Assembly: GCA_001564275.1 (NCBI GenBank)
Contig: LKND01000007.1
Span: 1-56,897, forward strand
From: Natrialbaceae archaeon Tc-Br11_E2g14
GTDB lineage: Archaea; Halobacteriota; Halobacteria; Halobacteriales; Natrialbaceae
Direction of reading: 5' to 3'
DNA length: 56,897 nucleotides
This document shows, piece after piece, positions 1-9,260 of this stretch. The notes under the pieces were generated by a model, which did not search any database, was not told where the DNA came from, and was given only the letters and a program-made list of their open reading frames with translations. Each line of letters starts with the position of its first letter. The first letter of the stretch is position 1. A program made the translations under genes and the position numbers.

Positions 1-205
1 ATAGTCTGAAAGTCACCGGTTTCGAGAACTCGGCAATAACACGTTAGCGGCAGTTTTAAAATTTTTACTGCGTTCTCGCACCGTCGTTAATCGTCTATAG
101 AACTCACGTAAAACGCTACTAACCCCCCAGACGGCTGAAGACAACTGAAACTGCGCCAAGCGACCTCCCTTTATAACACCCTTCCGTCAGTAGGGGTTTC
201 TGTCG
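1..205. other. Intergenic, A/T-rich upstream region
   Basis: No convincing gene is seen here. The stretch is much richer in A/T than the rest of the window, with runs around 54-70. It ends in a TATA-like box (TTTATAAC, 170-177) about 29 bp before the ATG at 206. It is probably the upstream region of that gene plus the end or promoter of something outside the window. Confidence 0.6.
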
Positions 206-445
206 ATGAGCACGACAGCCCAACCCTCCACGGACCGCAAAGAACTCCGCCTGAAGCAGTACCTGCGCGAGAAGGCGAGCGACGGCGAGATGTACTTCAA
301 GGGGAAGTTCATCGCCGACGATGTCGGTCTCTCCCCCAAGGAGATCGGCGCGCTCATGGTCAAGCTCTCGGAGTCGGCCACCGACCTCGAGATCGAGAAG
401 TGGTCGTACACGAGTGCGACGACCTGGCGCGTCGCGCCGGCCTGA
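206..445 (+). CDS. Small DUF7123-like haloarchaeal protein
   Basis: This 79-residue, charged, soluble protein has no signal peptide or membrane segment. The central segment (roughly residues 30-65, including GKFIADDVGLSPKEIGALM and a TTWRV ending) reads like a small winged-helix-type fold. I recognise it as the widespread haloarchaeal family annotated DUF7123, whose function is unknown. The ATG at 206 sits about 29 bp after a TATA-like box at 170-177, so the message has a very short leader. It stands alone: the next gene starts 298 bp downstream. A DNA-binding role is possible from the fold impression but is only inference. Confidence 0.75.
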   Translation: MSTTAQPSTDRKELRLKQYLREKASDGEMYFKGKFIADDVGLSPKEIGALMVKLSESATDLEIEKWSYTSATTWRVAPA

Positions 446-743
446 GCGAGTCGTGCCATCGGATCCCCGGATTGGTCCCCGAATCCCACGAATCGCTCAC
501 TTCCCGTATCGACTTCCGACCACCGATCACCTACCCACCGTGACACCCCGGACGCGGTCGCACACACCGACCCCGTCCACGTCGTGACCCGCTGTCGGCC
601 CCGCTGACAGCCGGCTCACGTGCCATGTACGCGACCGCCCCTTCTGGCGGTCGCCACTCGATCCTCGAGCTCCCCAGCGGAACCGCCCCTCGAGTACCGA
701 GCGTCAGTCGATTTATACCCGACCGGTTCAAACGGACAGCCAG
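446..743. other. Intergenic region with two small hairpins
   Basis: I see no gene of credible composition in this 298-bp gap. It contains two adjacent perfect inverted repeats: GCTGTC/GACAGC (591-596 and 606-611) and GCGACCGCC/GGCGGTCGC (631-639 and 646-654, 6-nt loop). They lie too far from the preceding stop to be an obvious terminator. A promoter for the next gene follows at 711-717. Confidence 0.5.
711..717 (+). promoter_or_regulatory. TATA-like box of the site-2 protease gene
   Basis: TTTATAC lies about 27-33 bp before the ATG at 744. This is the spacing expected for an archaeal TATA box and a transcript with almost no leader. Confidence 0.6.
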
Positions 744-1868
744 ATGGATCCCGCGACGCCCGACGCCCCACCCGAGGGGCCGCCCCTCGAGACGATCCAG
801 TCGGCCTTTTCGGTCTACGAGATCCGTCTCGAGGACGAGCAGATCCTGTACTACGGGACGCCCCAGGGGGCCCCAGAATCCGCGATGCGGGAGCTCTGGA
901 GCGTCTTTCGTGAGGCGGGCTACGACGTTCAGCTCACCGTTCGCCGCGGCGAGTACGTCCTCGTCGCCGAACCGATCGACCTCGGTATCGACGGGATCCC
1001 CTGGACGAACCTCCTCCTGTTCGCCGCTACCGTCCTCTCGACGCTCTTCGCCGGGGCGATGTGGTACGGCATCGACCCGATCGCCGAACCGACCGCGATG
1101 TGGCGCGCGTGGCCGTTCTCACTGGCTATCCTGTTCGTCCTGGGCGTCCACGAGATGGGCCACTACGTGCTCAGCCGGTACCATCGCGTCGACGCTTCCC
1201 TCCCGTATTTCCTGCCGGTGCCAACCCTGATCGGGACGATGGGGGCGGTCATCAAGATGAAGGGCCAGATGCCCGACCGCAAGGCACTCTTCGATATCGG
1301 CGTCGCCGGCCCCCTGGCTGGACTCGTCGCGACGGTCGGCGTCACCGTGATCGGCCTCCACTTGCCGCCGGTCCCGGTGCCCGAGGGGGCGACCGATCCC
1401 GACGCGACCCAGATCCGCCTGGGCTTTCCGCCCATGCTCGAGCTGATCGCGGCCGCGGTCAATCAACCGCTGTACACCGGCGACCCGACCCGGAACGTCA
1501 ATCCGGTGGTCATCGGCGGGTGGGTCGGCATGTTCGTCACGTTCCTCAACCTGATTCCTGTCGGGCAACTCGACGGCGGGCACATCCTCCGCGCGATGGC
1601 CGGCCGACTCCAGGAGACGATCGCCGCGCTCGTCCCTGGCGTGCTCTTCGGGTTGGCAGTCGCCCTCTATTACGTCGGCGGGTACAGCGGAACGGCCGTC
1701 TCCGTCTGGATCTTCTGGGGACTGTTCGCGACCCTGCTCGCCGCCGCTGGGCCGGCGGTACCAGTCAACGACGACCGACTCGACCGGAAGCGATGGGCCC
1801 TCGGGGCCATCACGTTCGTCCTCGGGCTGTTGTGTTTCATGCCGGCGCCCGTCGAGATCATCAACTGA
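744..1868 (+). CDS. Site-2 protease family (M50) membrane metalloprotease
   Basis: This 374-residue polytopic membrane protein belongs to the S2P/M50 family of intramembrane zinc proteases. The zinc-binding motif HEMGH is at residues 136-140 inside a hydrophobic segment. The third ligand motif (NLIPVGQLDGGH) is near residue 275, followed by further transmembrane segments. An N-terminal soluble part of about 85 residues precedes the first helix. The length and the spacing between the two motifs fit the haloarchaeal group related to chloroplast EGY/S2P proteases. Such enzymes cut membrane-anchored substrates within the bilayer, often anti-sigma-like or regulatory factors; the substrate here is unknown. 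The start is supported by the TATA box at 711-717. The gene converges on thiL, with 40 bp between the stops. Confidence 0.9.
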   Translation: MDPATPDAPPEGPPLETIQSAFSVYEIRLEDEQILYYGTPQGAPESAMRELWSVFREAGYDVQLTVRRGEYVLVAEPIDLGIDGIPWTNLLLFAATVLSTLFAGAMWYGIDPIAEPTAMWRAWPFSLAILFVLGVHEMGHYVLSRYHRVDASLPYFLPVPTLIGTMGAVIKMKGQMPDRKALFDIGVAGPLAGLVATVGVTVIGLHLPPVPVPEGATDPDATQIRLGFPPMLELIAAAVNQPLYTGDPTRNVNPVVIGGWVGMFVTFLNLIPVGQLDGGHILRAMAGRLQETIAALVPGVLFGLAVALYYVGGYSGTAVSVWIFWGLFATLLAAAGPAVPVNDDRLDRKRWALGAITFVLGLLCFMPAPVEIIN

Positions 1869-1908
1869 CAGACTACTGCTGGCTCTCAACTCGTCGAACA
1901 GCAGGTGC

Positions 1909-2844
1909 TCACCCGCCGTGGGTGTACCCCCGATCCGGGAGGTGGTCGCCGTCGATCGTCACCCCGTGATCGGCCTCCCGGACGTCACCGAGTACCGTGA
2001 GTTGACACTCGAGGGCGGCCGCCAGCTCGTCGAATGCGCGGGGCGGGAGCGCACAGACGAGTTCGAAGTCCTCGCCGAAGGTGATCGCCCGCTCGAGGAG
2101 GGGGTCATCGACGCCGTCTTTCGTCGTGGCCTCTGGGCCAGTTTCGCCCATTGCTGGGTCGCCGTTCTCGAGGGCCGACTCGAGGGCCGGATCGATCGGG
2201 ACGGCGTCGGCATCGATCGCAAAGCCACACCCGGCAGCCTCGGCGAGCTGGTGGAGCGACCGGGCCAGGCCGTCGCTCGAGTCCATCATGGCGGTGGCCT
2301 CGAGCGCCAACCTCCGCCCGGTTGCGACCCGGGGTTCGAATCGAAAGAGCGCGTTCGCGCGTTCGAGGTCGCCAGCGGCGAAGCGCTCGAGGGCGGCGGC
2401 GCTTCGGCCGAGGCTTCCCGTCACACAGACCAGGTTACCCGGCGTGGCCCCCGAGCGCCAGACGGGGTCGTCGACGTCGCCGATGGCCGTCGTCGCCACG
2501 GTGAACTCCTCGTGAGTGTCCAGGTCGCCGCCGACGTAGTCGGCACCGACTGCCTGACATACGTCGCGGGCACCGCTGACGAACGCCCCGAGTTCCTCGG
2601 AATCGAAGTCGGGCGCTGCGTACGCGGCGACGGCTGCCCGTGCGTCGGCCCCCATGGCGGCGACGTCCGACAGTGATGCCCCAACGCTTCGCCAGCCGGC
2701 GGTGTACCGGGTCGTCCCAACGGGAAAATCGGTCCGCTCGTGGAGCATGTCCGTGGTGATGACGAGGCCGTCGACGACTGCGGCGTCGTCGCCGACGTGC
2801 TCTAAGGTCTCCGCGAGCATCGCGAGGGCGGCCCGTTCGTCCAT
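1909..2844 (-). CDS. thiL: Thiamine-monophosphate kinase
   Basis: ThiL phosphorylates thiamine monophosphate to thiamine diphosphate with ATP, the last step of thiamine cofactor synthesis. The 311-residue product has the AIR-synthase/PurM-like features of the family: the acidic VVDGLVITTDMLHERTDF stretch near the N terminus (Mg-ATP and substrate aspartates), the GADARAAVAAYA segment, YVGGDLD, and MMDSSDGLARSL, where the double Asp binds metal. The length is normal. It is monocistronic and reads toward the S2P gene. The start at 2844 opens directly into the conserved DERAALAMLAETL helix, so no longer start is needed. Confidence 0.93.
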   Translation of the reverse strand: MDERAALAMLAETLEHVGDDAAVVDGLVITTDMLHERTDFPVGTTRYTAGWRSVGASLSDVAAMGADARAAVAAYAAPDFDSEELGAFVSGARDVCQAVGADYVGGDLDTHEEFTVATTAIGDVDDPVWRSGATPGNLVCVTGSLGRSAAALERFAAGDLERANALFRFEPRVATGRRLALEATAMMDSSDGLARSLHQLAEAAGCGFAIDADAVPIDPALESALENGDPAMGETGPEATTKDGVDDPLLERAITFGEDFELVCALPPRAFDELAAALECQLTVLGDVREADHGVTIDGDHLPDRGYTHGG

Positions 2845-3034
2845 ACCCTCCCTTGGCGGGTGGGGTGAAAAAATGGACCGGCTCCCTGCCGGGGCGTCGG
2901 ATCTTTAATCAGGGGTGATTGACCGGGAGCGCCTGGCCCAGAAGATCACCGTGATCGGCCGCCTACCCGAGCCCGTGGCAATCCCTGGCAAAACGCCCGG
3001 AAACGCCACGCTCCAGCCGACTGGACAACGATGG

Positions 3035-3043
3035 CCTTAAATG
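3035..3043 (+). promoter_or_regulatory. TATA-like box of the S19e gene
   Basis: CCTTAAATG lies about 27 bp upstream of the ATG at 3067. It decides the start: the in-frame ATG at 3031 lies upstream of, or within, this box and cannot be used on a transcript that starts near 3062-3067. Confidence 0.6.
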
Positions 3044-3066
3044 CGGCGGGAGGGAACCACTCCCCA

Positions 3067-3522
3067 ATGGCTACGATGTACGACGTCCCGGCGGCGGACC
3101 TGATCGAGGCCCTCGCCGACGACCTCGCCGACGACCTCGAGGAACCGGAGTGGGCATCGGTCACGAAGACCGGTGTCGATCGCGAACTGCCACCCGAACA
3201 AGAAGCCTTCTGGGCGACCCGCGCCGCAAGCCTCCTGCGCAAGGTCGCCGATGACGGCCCCGTCGGTGTCGAGCGCCTCGCCACCGAGTACGGCGGTGGC
3301 AAGCCCGGTTCGAACCGCTACCGTGTCGCGCCGGACAAGCGAAGCGACGGGTCGCGAAACCTCATCCGCACCATCCTCCAGCAACTCGAGGACCTCGACC
3401 TCGTCGAGACCGCCGAGGGCGAGGGGCGACGCATCACCGCCGAGGGACGCAGCCTGCTCGACGAGACCGCCGGCGAGGTCCTCGCTGATCTCGATCGTCC
3501 GGAACTCGAGCGCTACGCCTAA
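3067..3522 (+). CDS. rps19e: 30S ribosomal protein S19e
   Basis: This 151-residue protein is eS19, an archaeal and eukaryotic small-subunit protein needed for 30S/40S maturation. Signature stretches are the N-terminal [29 protein letters not shown], the glycine-rich [11 protein letters not shown] loop, and [17 protein letters not shown] followed by the winged-helix strand [14 protein letters not shown]. It is very acidic for a ribosomal protein, as in other haloarchaea. The start at 3067 is chosen from the promoter spacing and the family N terminus. It is followed directly by a T5 run and then the PDCD5 gene, a neighbourhood I recall as conserved in haloarchaea. Confidence 0.95.
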   Translation: MATMYDVPAADLIEALADDLADDLEEPEWASVTKTGVDRELPPEQEAFWATRAASLLRKVADDGPVGVERLATEYGGGKPGSNRYRVAPDKRSDGSRNLIRTILQQLEDLDLVETAEGEGRRITAEGRSLLDETAGEVLADLDRPELERYA

Positions 3523-3529
3523 CTTTTTG
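3523..3529 (+). terminator. Oligo-T terminator after rps19e
   Basis: CTTTTTG directly follows the TAA stop (3520-3522). Short T-runs are the usual intrinsic termination signal in haloarchaea. Confidence 0.45.
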
Positions 3530-3695
3530 GCCGGTCGGTTTTCGGCACGCTCTTGCCCCTGCTCGTTGTCCCCCGAGTCCCTGCACCGTCGTTGCCCGTG
3601 TCTCTTCGGTCTGCTACCGGGAACGCGTCACTCGACGAGCACCGATCGCCATTTGCTCCGTAATCATTTTCCCCGTCGCCAGCCAACACGGATCT

Positions 3696-4067
3696 ATGAG
3701 TGGCAATTCCGACGAGGACCTCGAGAAACTGCGCCAGAAAAAAATGGAGCAGCTGCAGGACCGAGCCCAGGCCCAGGGGCAAGGACAGGGGCAGGGCCAG
3801 ATCGATCCGGAGGCCCAGGAGGCCGCCCAGCAACAGGCCGAAGCCCAGCGCAAGGCAATCTTGCGCCAGTATCTCACCGACGAGGCACGAAAGCGCCTGA
3901 ACACGGTCAAGATGAGCAAAGAGCAGTTCGGGGAACAGGTCGAACGGCAGGTGATCGCCCTGGCCCAGAGCGGTCGCCTCCAGGGAAAGATCGACGACGA
4001 CCAGATGCAGCAGTTGCTCAAGGAACTCAAGCCCGAAAAGCAGAGCTTCGACATCCAACGCCGATAA
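3696..4067 (+). CDS. PDCD5-family DNA-binding protein
   Basis: This 123-residue all-helical protein belongs to the PDCD5/TFAR19 family (archaeal 'DNA-binding protein', formerly UPF0122). An N-terminal charged helix with a Q/G-rich insert (repeated GQ, about residues 25-36) is followed by the conserved core, with [18 protein letters not shown] near residue 60 and an [13 protein letters not shown] helix. In archaea it binds DNA non-specifically; its cellular role is not settled. The Gln/Gly tract is longer than in many homologues. The start at 3696 follows an A/T-rich patch at 3661-3670. The gene is followed 4 bp later by the PP-loop ATPase gene, which points to one transcript. Confidence 0.9.
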   Translation: MSGNSDEDLEKLRQKKMEQLQDRAQAQGQGQGQGQIDPEAQEAAQQQAEAQRKAILRQYLTDEARKRLNTVKMSKEQFGEQVERQVIALAQSGRLQGKIDDDQMQQLLKELKPEKQSFDIQRR

Positions 4068-4071
4068 TAGG

Positions 4072-4704
4072 ATGGGGGAGAACCACCTGCAGCCGTCGGC
4101 CGATCAGCTCTCCCTGGGGCTGCTCTACAGCGGGGGGAAAGACTCGACGCTCGCTGCCCTCCTGCTCGAGCGGTTCTACGACGTGACGTTGATGACGGCC
4201 ACGTTCGGCATTACCGACGACTGGACGTACGCCAGGGACACCGCCGGGGCACTCGACTTCGAGTTCGAGCGCCTGGAGCTCGATCCGGATGTGGCCGCTG
4301 GGGCCGCCGAGACGATTCGCGCCGATGGCTTTCCGCGCAACGGGATCCAACGGGTCCACCAGCACGCCCTCGAATCCCTCGCCGAGGAGGGGTTCGACGC
4401 CATCGCCGACGGCACTCGGCGTGATGATCGGGTGCCGACGGTCTCGCGGGCCCAGGCGCAGAGCCTGGAGGATCGACACGACGTCGATTACATCGCCCCA
4501 CTCTCGGGGTTCGGCCGACAGGCGGTCGACCGCCTGGTCGCGTCGACGCTCGACGTGACAGTCGGGCCGAGTGCGGAGATCACGCGGGCCGATTACGAGG
4601 CCGAACTGCGGGCGTTGATCGCCGAGGCCGACGGCGAGGCGGCCATCGGTTCGATGTTCCCGGATCACGAACAGACGCACGTAACTGGCGTCCAGGACCG
4701 GTAG
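4072..4704 (+). CDS. PP-loop (N-type ATP pyrophosphatase) family protein
   Basis: This 210-residue protein has the PP-loop motif LLYSGGKDSTLAALLL at about residues 17-32, so it adenylates a substrate by releasing pyrophosphate from ATP. A second conserved region, ADGTRRDDRVPTV (about residues 120-132), and YIAPLSGFGRQAV match the archaeal DUF7411/'alpha hydrolase' group, related to tRNA-thiolation and ammonia-dependent synthases. The substrate is unknown. It begins 4 bp after the PDCD5 stop, so the two are almost certainly cotranscribed, and S19e lies just upstream. The family and the company of translation genes suggest RNA modification, which is inference only. Confidence 0.82.
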   Translation: MGENHLQPSADQLSLGLLYSGGKDSTLAALLLERFYDVTLMTATFGITDDWTYARDTAGALDFEFERLELDPDVAAGAAETIRADGFPRNGIQRVHQHALESLAEEGFDAIADGTRRDDRVPTVSRAQAQSLEDRHDVDYIAPLSGFGRQAVDRLVASTLDVTVGPSAEITRADYEAELRALIAEADGEAAIGSMFPDHEQTHVTGVQDR

Positions 4705-4729
4705 GTACAGTGAGGACCCTCGCTCGCGG

Positions 4730-5542
4730 TCACACACCCAGCGCCGGCAGGATCTCGAGGAGGGTCCCGGCGACGGCGTCGATGTCCTCTTCGTCACCGT
4801 AGACGAGCACGAGGTAGAGCAGGCTAAACTGGATCGCGTTGAACAGCGCGTGGGCGAGGGTGGGAACGACGAGATTGTCGGTCGCGACGAAGGAGTATCC
4901 GAAGATGATCGAACCGATGAACAGGCCGATCATGACGACCGAGATTCCCGCGAGCGTCGTCGGAGCCGTGAAGTAGTACACCGGGAAGTGGATCAGCGTG
5001 AAGATGGCGCTCGTCACGAGGACGGCCCCGAATTTCGTGAACGCGTCGTAGAGGCGCTTCTGGATGATGCCACGGAAGAGGAACTCCTCGGCCGGGGCGT
5101 TGAACAGGAAGACGATGGCGATCATGATGAGCACCATCGTCGGATCGCTGCCGATGATCCCGAGGACGTTGCTCTGGGCCTGGTCGATGTCGAGGAAGCC
5201 GGCGACGACGTTGGTCAGCAACACCGCGCCGTAAGCCGCGATGAACGCGCCGACGGCGATGGCCCACCCACGAAGGTCGGGGACGCTGACGTCGATGTAC
5301 GCCAGGCCCCGGTCGGTCCACCAGAGGTAGACCGCACCGGCGATAAAAAAGCCCACGAAGTTGAGCGCCATGAAGACCGTCCGCATCCCTCGAGAGGCTT
5401 CGGTCGGGTCGGTTGCCAGCGCCGGTTCGACGAGCAGTGCTGGCGTCGCCGACAGTTGCTGGGCGATGATGCCGAGGAGGGTCAACCCGACGGCGACGAG
5501 GAGGGCGCGGCCGTAGCCGTCGGATCGATCGAACGTGCTCAT
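4730..5542 (-). CDS. CPBP-family intramembrane metalloprotease
   Basis: This 270-residue protein has about seven to eight transmembrane segments. It carries the CPBP (CAAX protease/bacteriocin-processing, Abi) motifs: the paired glutamates in PAEEFLFRGIIQKRL (about residue 150), FTLIHFPVY with the catalytic histidine, and LAHALFNAIQ near the end. Eukaryotic Rce1 relatives trim prenylated CAAX proteins, but archaeal substrates are unknown. It is monocistronic and converges on the PP-loop gene, with 25 bp between the stops. The start at 5542 gives a short hydrophilic N terminus (MSTFDRSDGYGRA) before the first helix, as expected. Confidence 0.9.
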   Translation of the reverse strand: MSTFDRSDGYGRALLVAVGLTLLGIIAQQLSATPALLVEPALATDPTEASRGMRTVFMALNFVGFFIAGAVYLWWTDRGLAYIDVSVPDLRGWAIAVGAFIAAYGAVLLTNVVAGFLDIDQAQSNVLGIIGSDPTMVLIMIAIVFLFNAPAEEFLFRGIIQKRLYDAFTKFGAVLVTSAIFTLIHFPVYYFTAPTTLAGISVVMIGLFIGSIIFGYSFVATDNLVVPTLAHALFNAIQFSLLYLVLVYGDEEDIDAVAGTLLEILPALGV

Positions 5543-5679
5543 ACCCCTATGTTCGGCCCCGTTCGCCTTGGGCGTTCCCTTTGATCACACCGCGTGACCT
5601 CGACGCACCTCCAGCGCCGTGACCACCACGGCCTCGAGGGTCCCGACGCCCCGGTCAACTCGCCCTCGAGACCCGTAAC

Positions 5680-8600
5680 TCACTCATCGACCGACTCGAG
5701 GTCGGTCGGGCCGCCGGTACCGCTGGCCTCGAACAGCTCCGCCAGGAGGCGTCCCTGGGCCAACCGAAGGTGACGGTTGACCGTCGGCTGACTCACCCCG
5801 AGCATCGCCGCGACCTCCTGGCCCGTGCTCTCGCGGGGCCACTCGAAGAACCCGGCGTAGTACGCCACCCGCAACACCTCGCGTTGCCGATCGGTGAGGT
5901 GATCGAACAGGTCAGTCACGAAACCGGACCGGGTGTGCATTTGCCGGTCGACGTGGCGACGCCCGCGTAGTTCCACGGTGTCGTAGTGGTCGGCCAGGAC
6001 CTCGACGAATTCGCGGACGTTCGCGGTCGTCGGGAGGTCGACGGTCGCCTCGAGTCCCGATCCGGTTGCCCTGATCGACTGGGGGTTGGCCCCGTGACGG
6101 AGCAGGCGCGTCGCGAGCAGCGGTCCGCTGACCTTACACTCGTAGTGGAGCGGTTGCCCCTCGCCGGGCGTCGCCGTCTCCACGGTCCCTTTCGTCGAGG
6201 GGGCTGTATCTTCACCGTCACCCGCACCGCGGCCGTCGTCGTCCGCACCGTCTGCCCGCTTCCCGAGCCGTTGGAACGCCGTCACCGCCACCATCCCATC
6301 CATGGCCGCCTCGACGTCGGCGGCAGACGCCCCCGAGACCTCGACGAACAGTTGAACGTCATCACCGACCTGCCCTCCCAGCCCCTCGTAGCTGACCGTA
6401 CAGTCGCCACCCACGGCGTCGACGAGGCGCGTAAACAGGTCCTCACCCTCGATATGGAGGTCGATCTCGAGGTGGGCATCCGACTGGAGCGCAGCGCGCG
6501 TCTCGACGGCCGTGATGGCGTTGGCGATACTCCCCCCGAGTTCGGCGAAGACCGTCTGCTCGAGGTCGCCGAAGGTGGAGGGCTCCGCCGCGTAGACGGC
6601 GAGGACGCCATAGGTGTAGGCATCGATGGCGATCGGGACGGCCAGACAGGAGCCGAAATCGTACCCCAGCGCGCGCCGACGCCATTCGGCCCGATCCAGG
6701 GTCGAGGCCACGCTCTCGACCACGGTCGGCGCCCCTTCCCTGGCGGTTTTCGCGGCCGGTTCGGGCCAGTCGACAGCCACCTCGAGCGACACCGCATCGA
6801 GGTAGCCCTCCCCGTCGCCCGCCCAGACCCGCGCCACCACGCGATCGGTGCCGGTCTCGAGGCTCCCGATCCAGGCGAAGGTAACGAGATCGCTCTCGGC
6901 CAGGCGCGTACAGACCGCCTCCTCGACTTCCGTGCGGCTTCTGGCGGTGACGAGGGACTGGTCGATACGCCTGATGACGTCGTTGATGCGGATCTGGCGG
7001 GTGAGCCGACGGTTCTGCGTGGCGAGTTCACGGTCGCGCTCCCGGAGGTCGGCCTCACTCTCGAGGCGGTCGAACGCCGCCTCGAGGCTCGCCACCATCG
7101 TCTCCGCCAGTTGGCGATGGTGGTTCGAGAGCGGCCGGTCGTTCGCGACGACGAAGACGCCGTGATCGCCGATCGGGACGATCATCCCCGCCTCGATCGT
7201 CGGCCCGAAGACCGGCGAGCCAGCCGCCACCGTTTGCCCGTCGAAGACGGTCGGGGCCCCGTCGAGAAACGTCTGCCAGAGGACGGAATCGTCGCCTGGG
7301 CGCACCGGAACGTCTGGGTCGCAGGTCGACGGAAACCCCTCGGTTTGGGACAGCGCGACGAGGGCGTTCGTCGACGCCTCGAGTGCGTAGACAGAGGCTC
7401 CGGCGACGCCAAGGACCCGTTCGGCAGTTTCGGCCACGAGTGTGGCTGCCTCCCCCCGCTCGGTCACCTGCAGCAGGTTTCGCGTCGCCTCGTGCAGTGA
7501 CTCCAGGGCCTGTTCGCGAGTCTTGCGCTCGGTGATGTCCTGGATCGATCCCCGCACGGCGACGACCTCGTCGTCGGTCTCGACGGGATCGCCGATGGTG
7601 CGGACCCATCGCTGGTCGCCGTCTGGACGGTCCAACCGCGCCTCGAGGTCGTAGGCCATACCGTGGTCGGTGGCCGACTCGACCGCCTCGCGCAGCCGCG
7701 GTCTGTCCTCGGGGTGAAACAGCTCGAGTGCAGCCTCGAGGTGAAGGGGGTCGTGCTCATCGATGCCGAGAATGCGTCGTGCCTCTGTCGTGAGCACGAC
7801 TTCCGGCGGGAGGTCCTCCCGGCTGTCGAGTTCCCACCCGCCGACCGTCGCCAGCCGTTGCGTCTGCTGGAGGAAGTCACGGGTTCGCTCGAGTGCACGC
7901 TCGCTCTCGACGCGGTCGGTGACGTCGATGATGACGCCCTCGAGTGCCTCGAGGGTGCCATCCTCGTCGTAAACGCCCCGGCCCTGCTCCTTGCACCAGC
8001 GTTGCTCGCCACCCTCGGTGCGGATCGGATAGGTCACCTGAAACGGCTCGCCGGCCTCGAGTTGGCGCTGGACCGCCGCCCAGAGCCTCTCGTTGTCGGT
8101 CGCGATGACGTCCTCGGACCAGACGACGTCCCCGTCGACTAGCTCTTCGGGTCGGTAGCCGGTGAGCTCGCGAGCGCCATTGCTGACGAACTCCATTGGC
8201 CAGTCGGGGTGGTTCACACACCGGTAGACCATCCCCGGAATGTTGTTCATGAGCGTCGAGAGCTGGCGCTCGCGCTCCTGTAGTTCCCGGCGGTGGCGGT
8301 CTCGTTCGGTCGTGTTCCGGCCGATGGCTGCGATCAAGGGGTCCCCGTTCGTCTCGACACTCGAGAGGGCGAACTCGTAGGGGATGCGCTCGCCATCGGT
8401 GGAGCGTGCTTCGATCGACAGCTGTTCGTGTCCGGTCTCGAGCGCGCGTTCGATGGCCCGCTCGACTCGTTCGCGCTCGTCTTCGGGGAAGAAACCGAGG
8501 GCGTCCATGGATTCGATGGTCTCTCGATCGTATGTCGTGTTCGCCAGAAGCCGGTCGTTCCAGCGTCTGAGTGTGCCGTCCGGTTCGAGCAGGACGAACA

Positions 8601-9066
8601 CGTCGTCGATCGAATCGACGACCGCGCTCGTGAGCGAACGCGTCCCCTCGAGGGCCGACTCATGGGTGGCCAGTGCCGCCGCCAACTCGTCGACCCGTTC
8701 GGTCAACCGAGCGAGTTCGTCGTCCCGATCGTCACCGGTGGTCACGTCGGTGCCGCCGTCGCCGAGCACCGCGAGGGCCTCGAGGACCTCGTCGAGGGAA
8801 GTCTCGTCGATTGCCGCGCCGTCACCCGGTTGGTGTTGCCCGTGTCTCGGTTCGTCACCCTCGCGGCGGTCGTCGCTGTCATCGTTGCGCCCCTCCCTGT
8901 CGTCACGGTCGCCCTCGCGGCCGTCGTCACCATCGTCACTCTGCCCATTACACTCACACGAGCCACCACCACTGTTTGACGGTCCGAAACTCAGGATGAG
9001 GGGTGCAATGAGCACTCCCCAGCCCCTGCATCCAGCCAGTCCGGTGCTGTGTTGGATCCCGTTCAT
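5680..9066 (-). CDS. Bat-like PAS/GAF sensor-regulator with HTH-10 domain
   Basis: This 1128-residue one-component regulator is in the style of the bacterio-opsin activator. The order, in approximate residues, is: an Asp/Gly/Arg-rich low-complexity N terminus (1-110), a coiled coil (112-140), PAS (145-262), PAS with PAC (270-390), PAS (400-510), GAF (520-665), a second GAF (690-850), the bacterio-opsin-activator-associated region (860-1055) and a C-terminal HTH-10 (1062-1115; HLTDRQREVLRVAYYAGFFE and MLGVSQPTVNRHLRLAQ). There is no kinase module, so signals sensed by PAS/GAF are passed directly to DNA binding. The first 40 residues include a weakly hydrophobic stretch that may not be translated, so a later start is possible. 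Halorhodopsin lies about 37 kb away; control of it is unproven. Confidence 0.9.
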   Translation of the reverse strand: MNGIQHSTGLAGCRGWGVLIAPLILSFGPSNSGGGSCECNGQSDDGDDGREGDRDDREGRNDDSDDRREGDEPRHGQHQPGDGAAIDETSLDEVLEALAVLGDGGTDVTTGDDRDDELARLTERVDELAAALATHESALEGTRSLTSAVVDSIDDVFVLLEPDGTLRRWNDRLLANTTYDRETIESMDALGFFPEDERERVERAIERALETGHEQLSIEARSTDGERIPYEFALSSVETNGDPLIAAIGRNTTERDRHRRELQERERQLSTLMNNIPGMVYRCVNHPDWPMEFVSNGARELTGYRPEELVDGDVVWSEDVIATDNERLWAAVQRQLEAGEPFQVTYPIRTEGGEQRWCKEQGRGVYDEDGTLEALEGVIIDVTDRVESERALERTRDFLQQTQRLATVGGWELDSREDLPPEVVLTTEARRILGIDEHDPLHLEAALELFHPEDRPRLREAVESATDHGMAYDLEARLDRPDGDQRWVRTIGDPVETDDEVVAVRGSIQDITERKTREQALESLHEATRNLLQVTERGEAATLVAETAERVLGVAGASVYALEASTNALVALSQTEGFPSTCDPDVPVRPGDDSVLWQTFLDGAPTVFDGQTVAAGSPVFGPTIEAGMIVPIGDHGVFVVANDRPLSNHHRQLAETMVASLEAAFDRLESEADLRERDRELATQNRRLTRQIRINDVIRRIDQSLVTARSRTEVEEAVCTRLAESDLVTFAWIGSLETGTDRVVARVWAGDGEGYLDAVSLEVAVDWPEPAAKTAREGAPTVVESVASTLDRAEWRRRALGYDFGSCLAVPIAIDAYTYGVLAVYAAEPSTFGDLEQTVFAELGGSIANAITAVETRAALQSDAHLEIDLHIEGEDLFTRLVDAVGGDCTVSYEGLGGQVGDDVQLFVEVSGASAADVEAAMDGMVAVTAFQRLGKRADGADDDGRGAGDGEDTAPSTKGTVETATPGEGQPLHYECKVSGPLLATRLLRHGANPQSIRATGSGLEATVDLPTTANVREFVEVLADHYDTVELRGRRHVDRQMHTRSGFVTDLFDHLTDRQREVLRVAYYAGFFEWPRESTGQEVAAMLGVSQPTVNRHLRLAQGRLLAELFEASGTGGPTDLESVDE

Positions 9067-9260
9067 GGATACTCGCTGTCCGTTTCATCGGGCGGACGAC
9101 CACCGAACGGTGTCGGCCGCTCTCGGCTCTCCCCACCAGTGGCCCGACCCCAGTACGGCCGTTCTCGGCCCGACGCTACACATATAACGCCCGCATTTCC
9201 ACGAGGGTATACATAAAATGGGTAGTCGCTTGTCACTCGGTCCGCTAGACCACATTGATA

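Noticed and set aside
2320-2350. tRNA T-arm-like GGGGTTCGAATCG
   Set aside because: It lies inside thiL and no cloverleaf can be drawn around it. The similar GGTTCGAACC near 3306 is inside the S19e gene.
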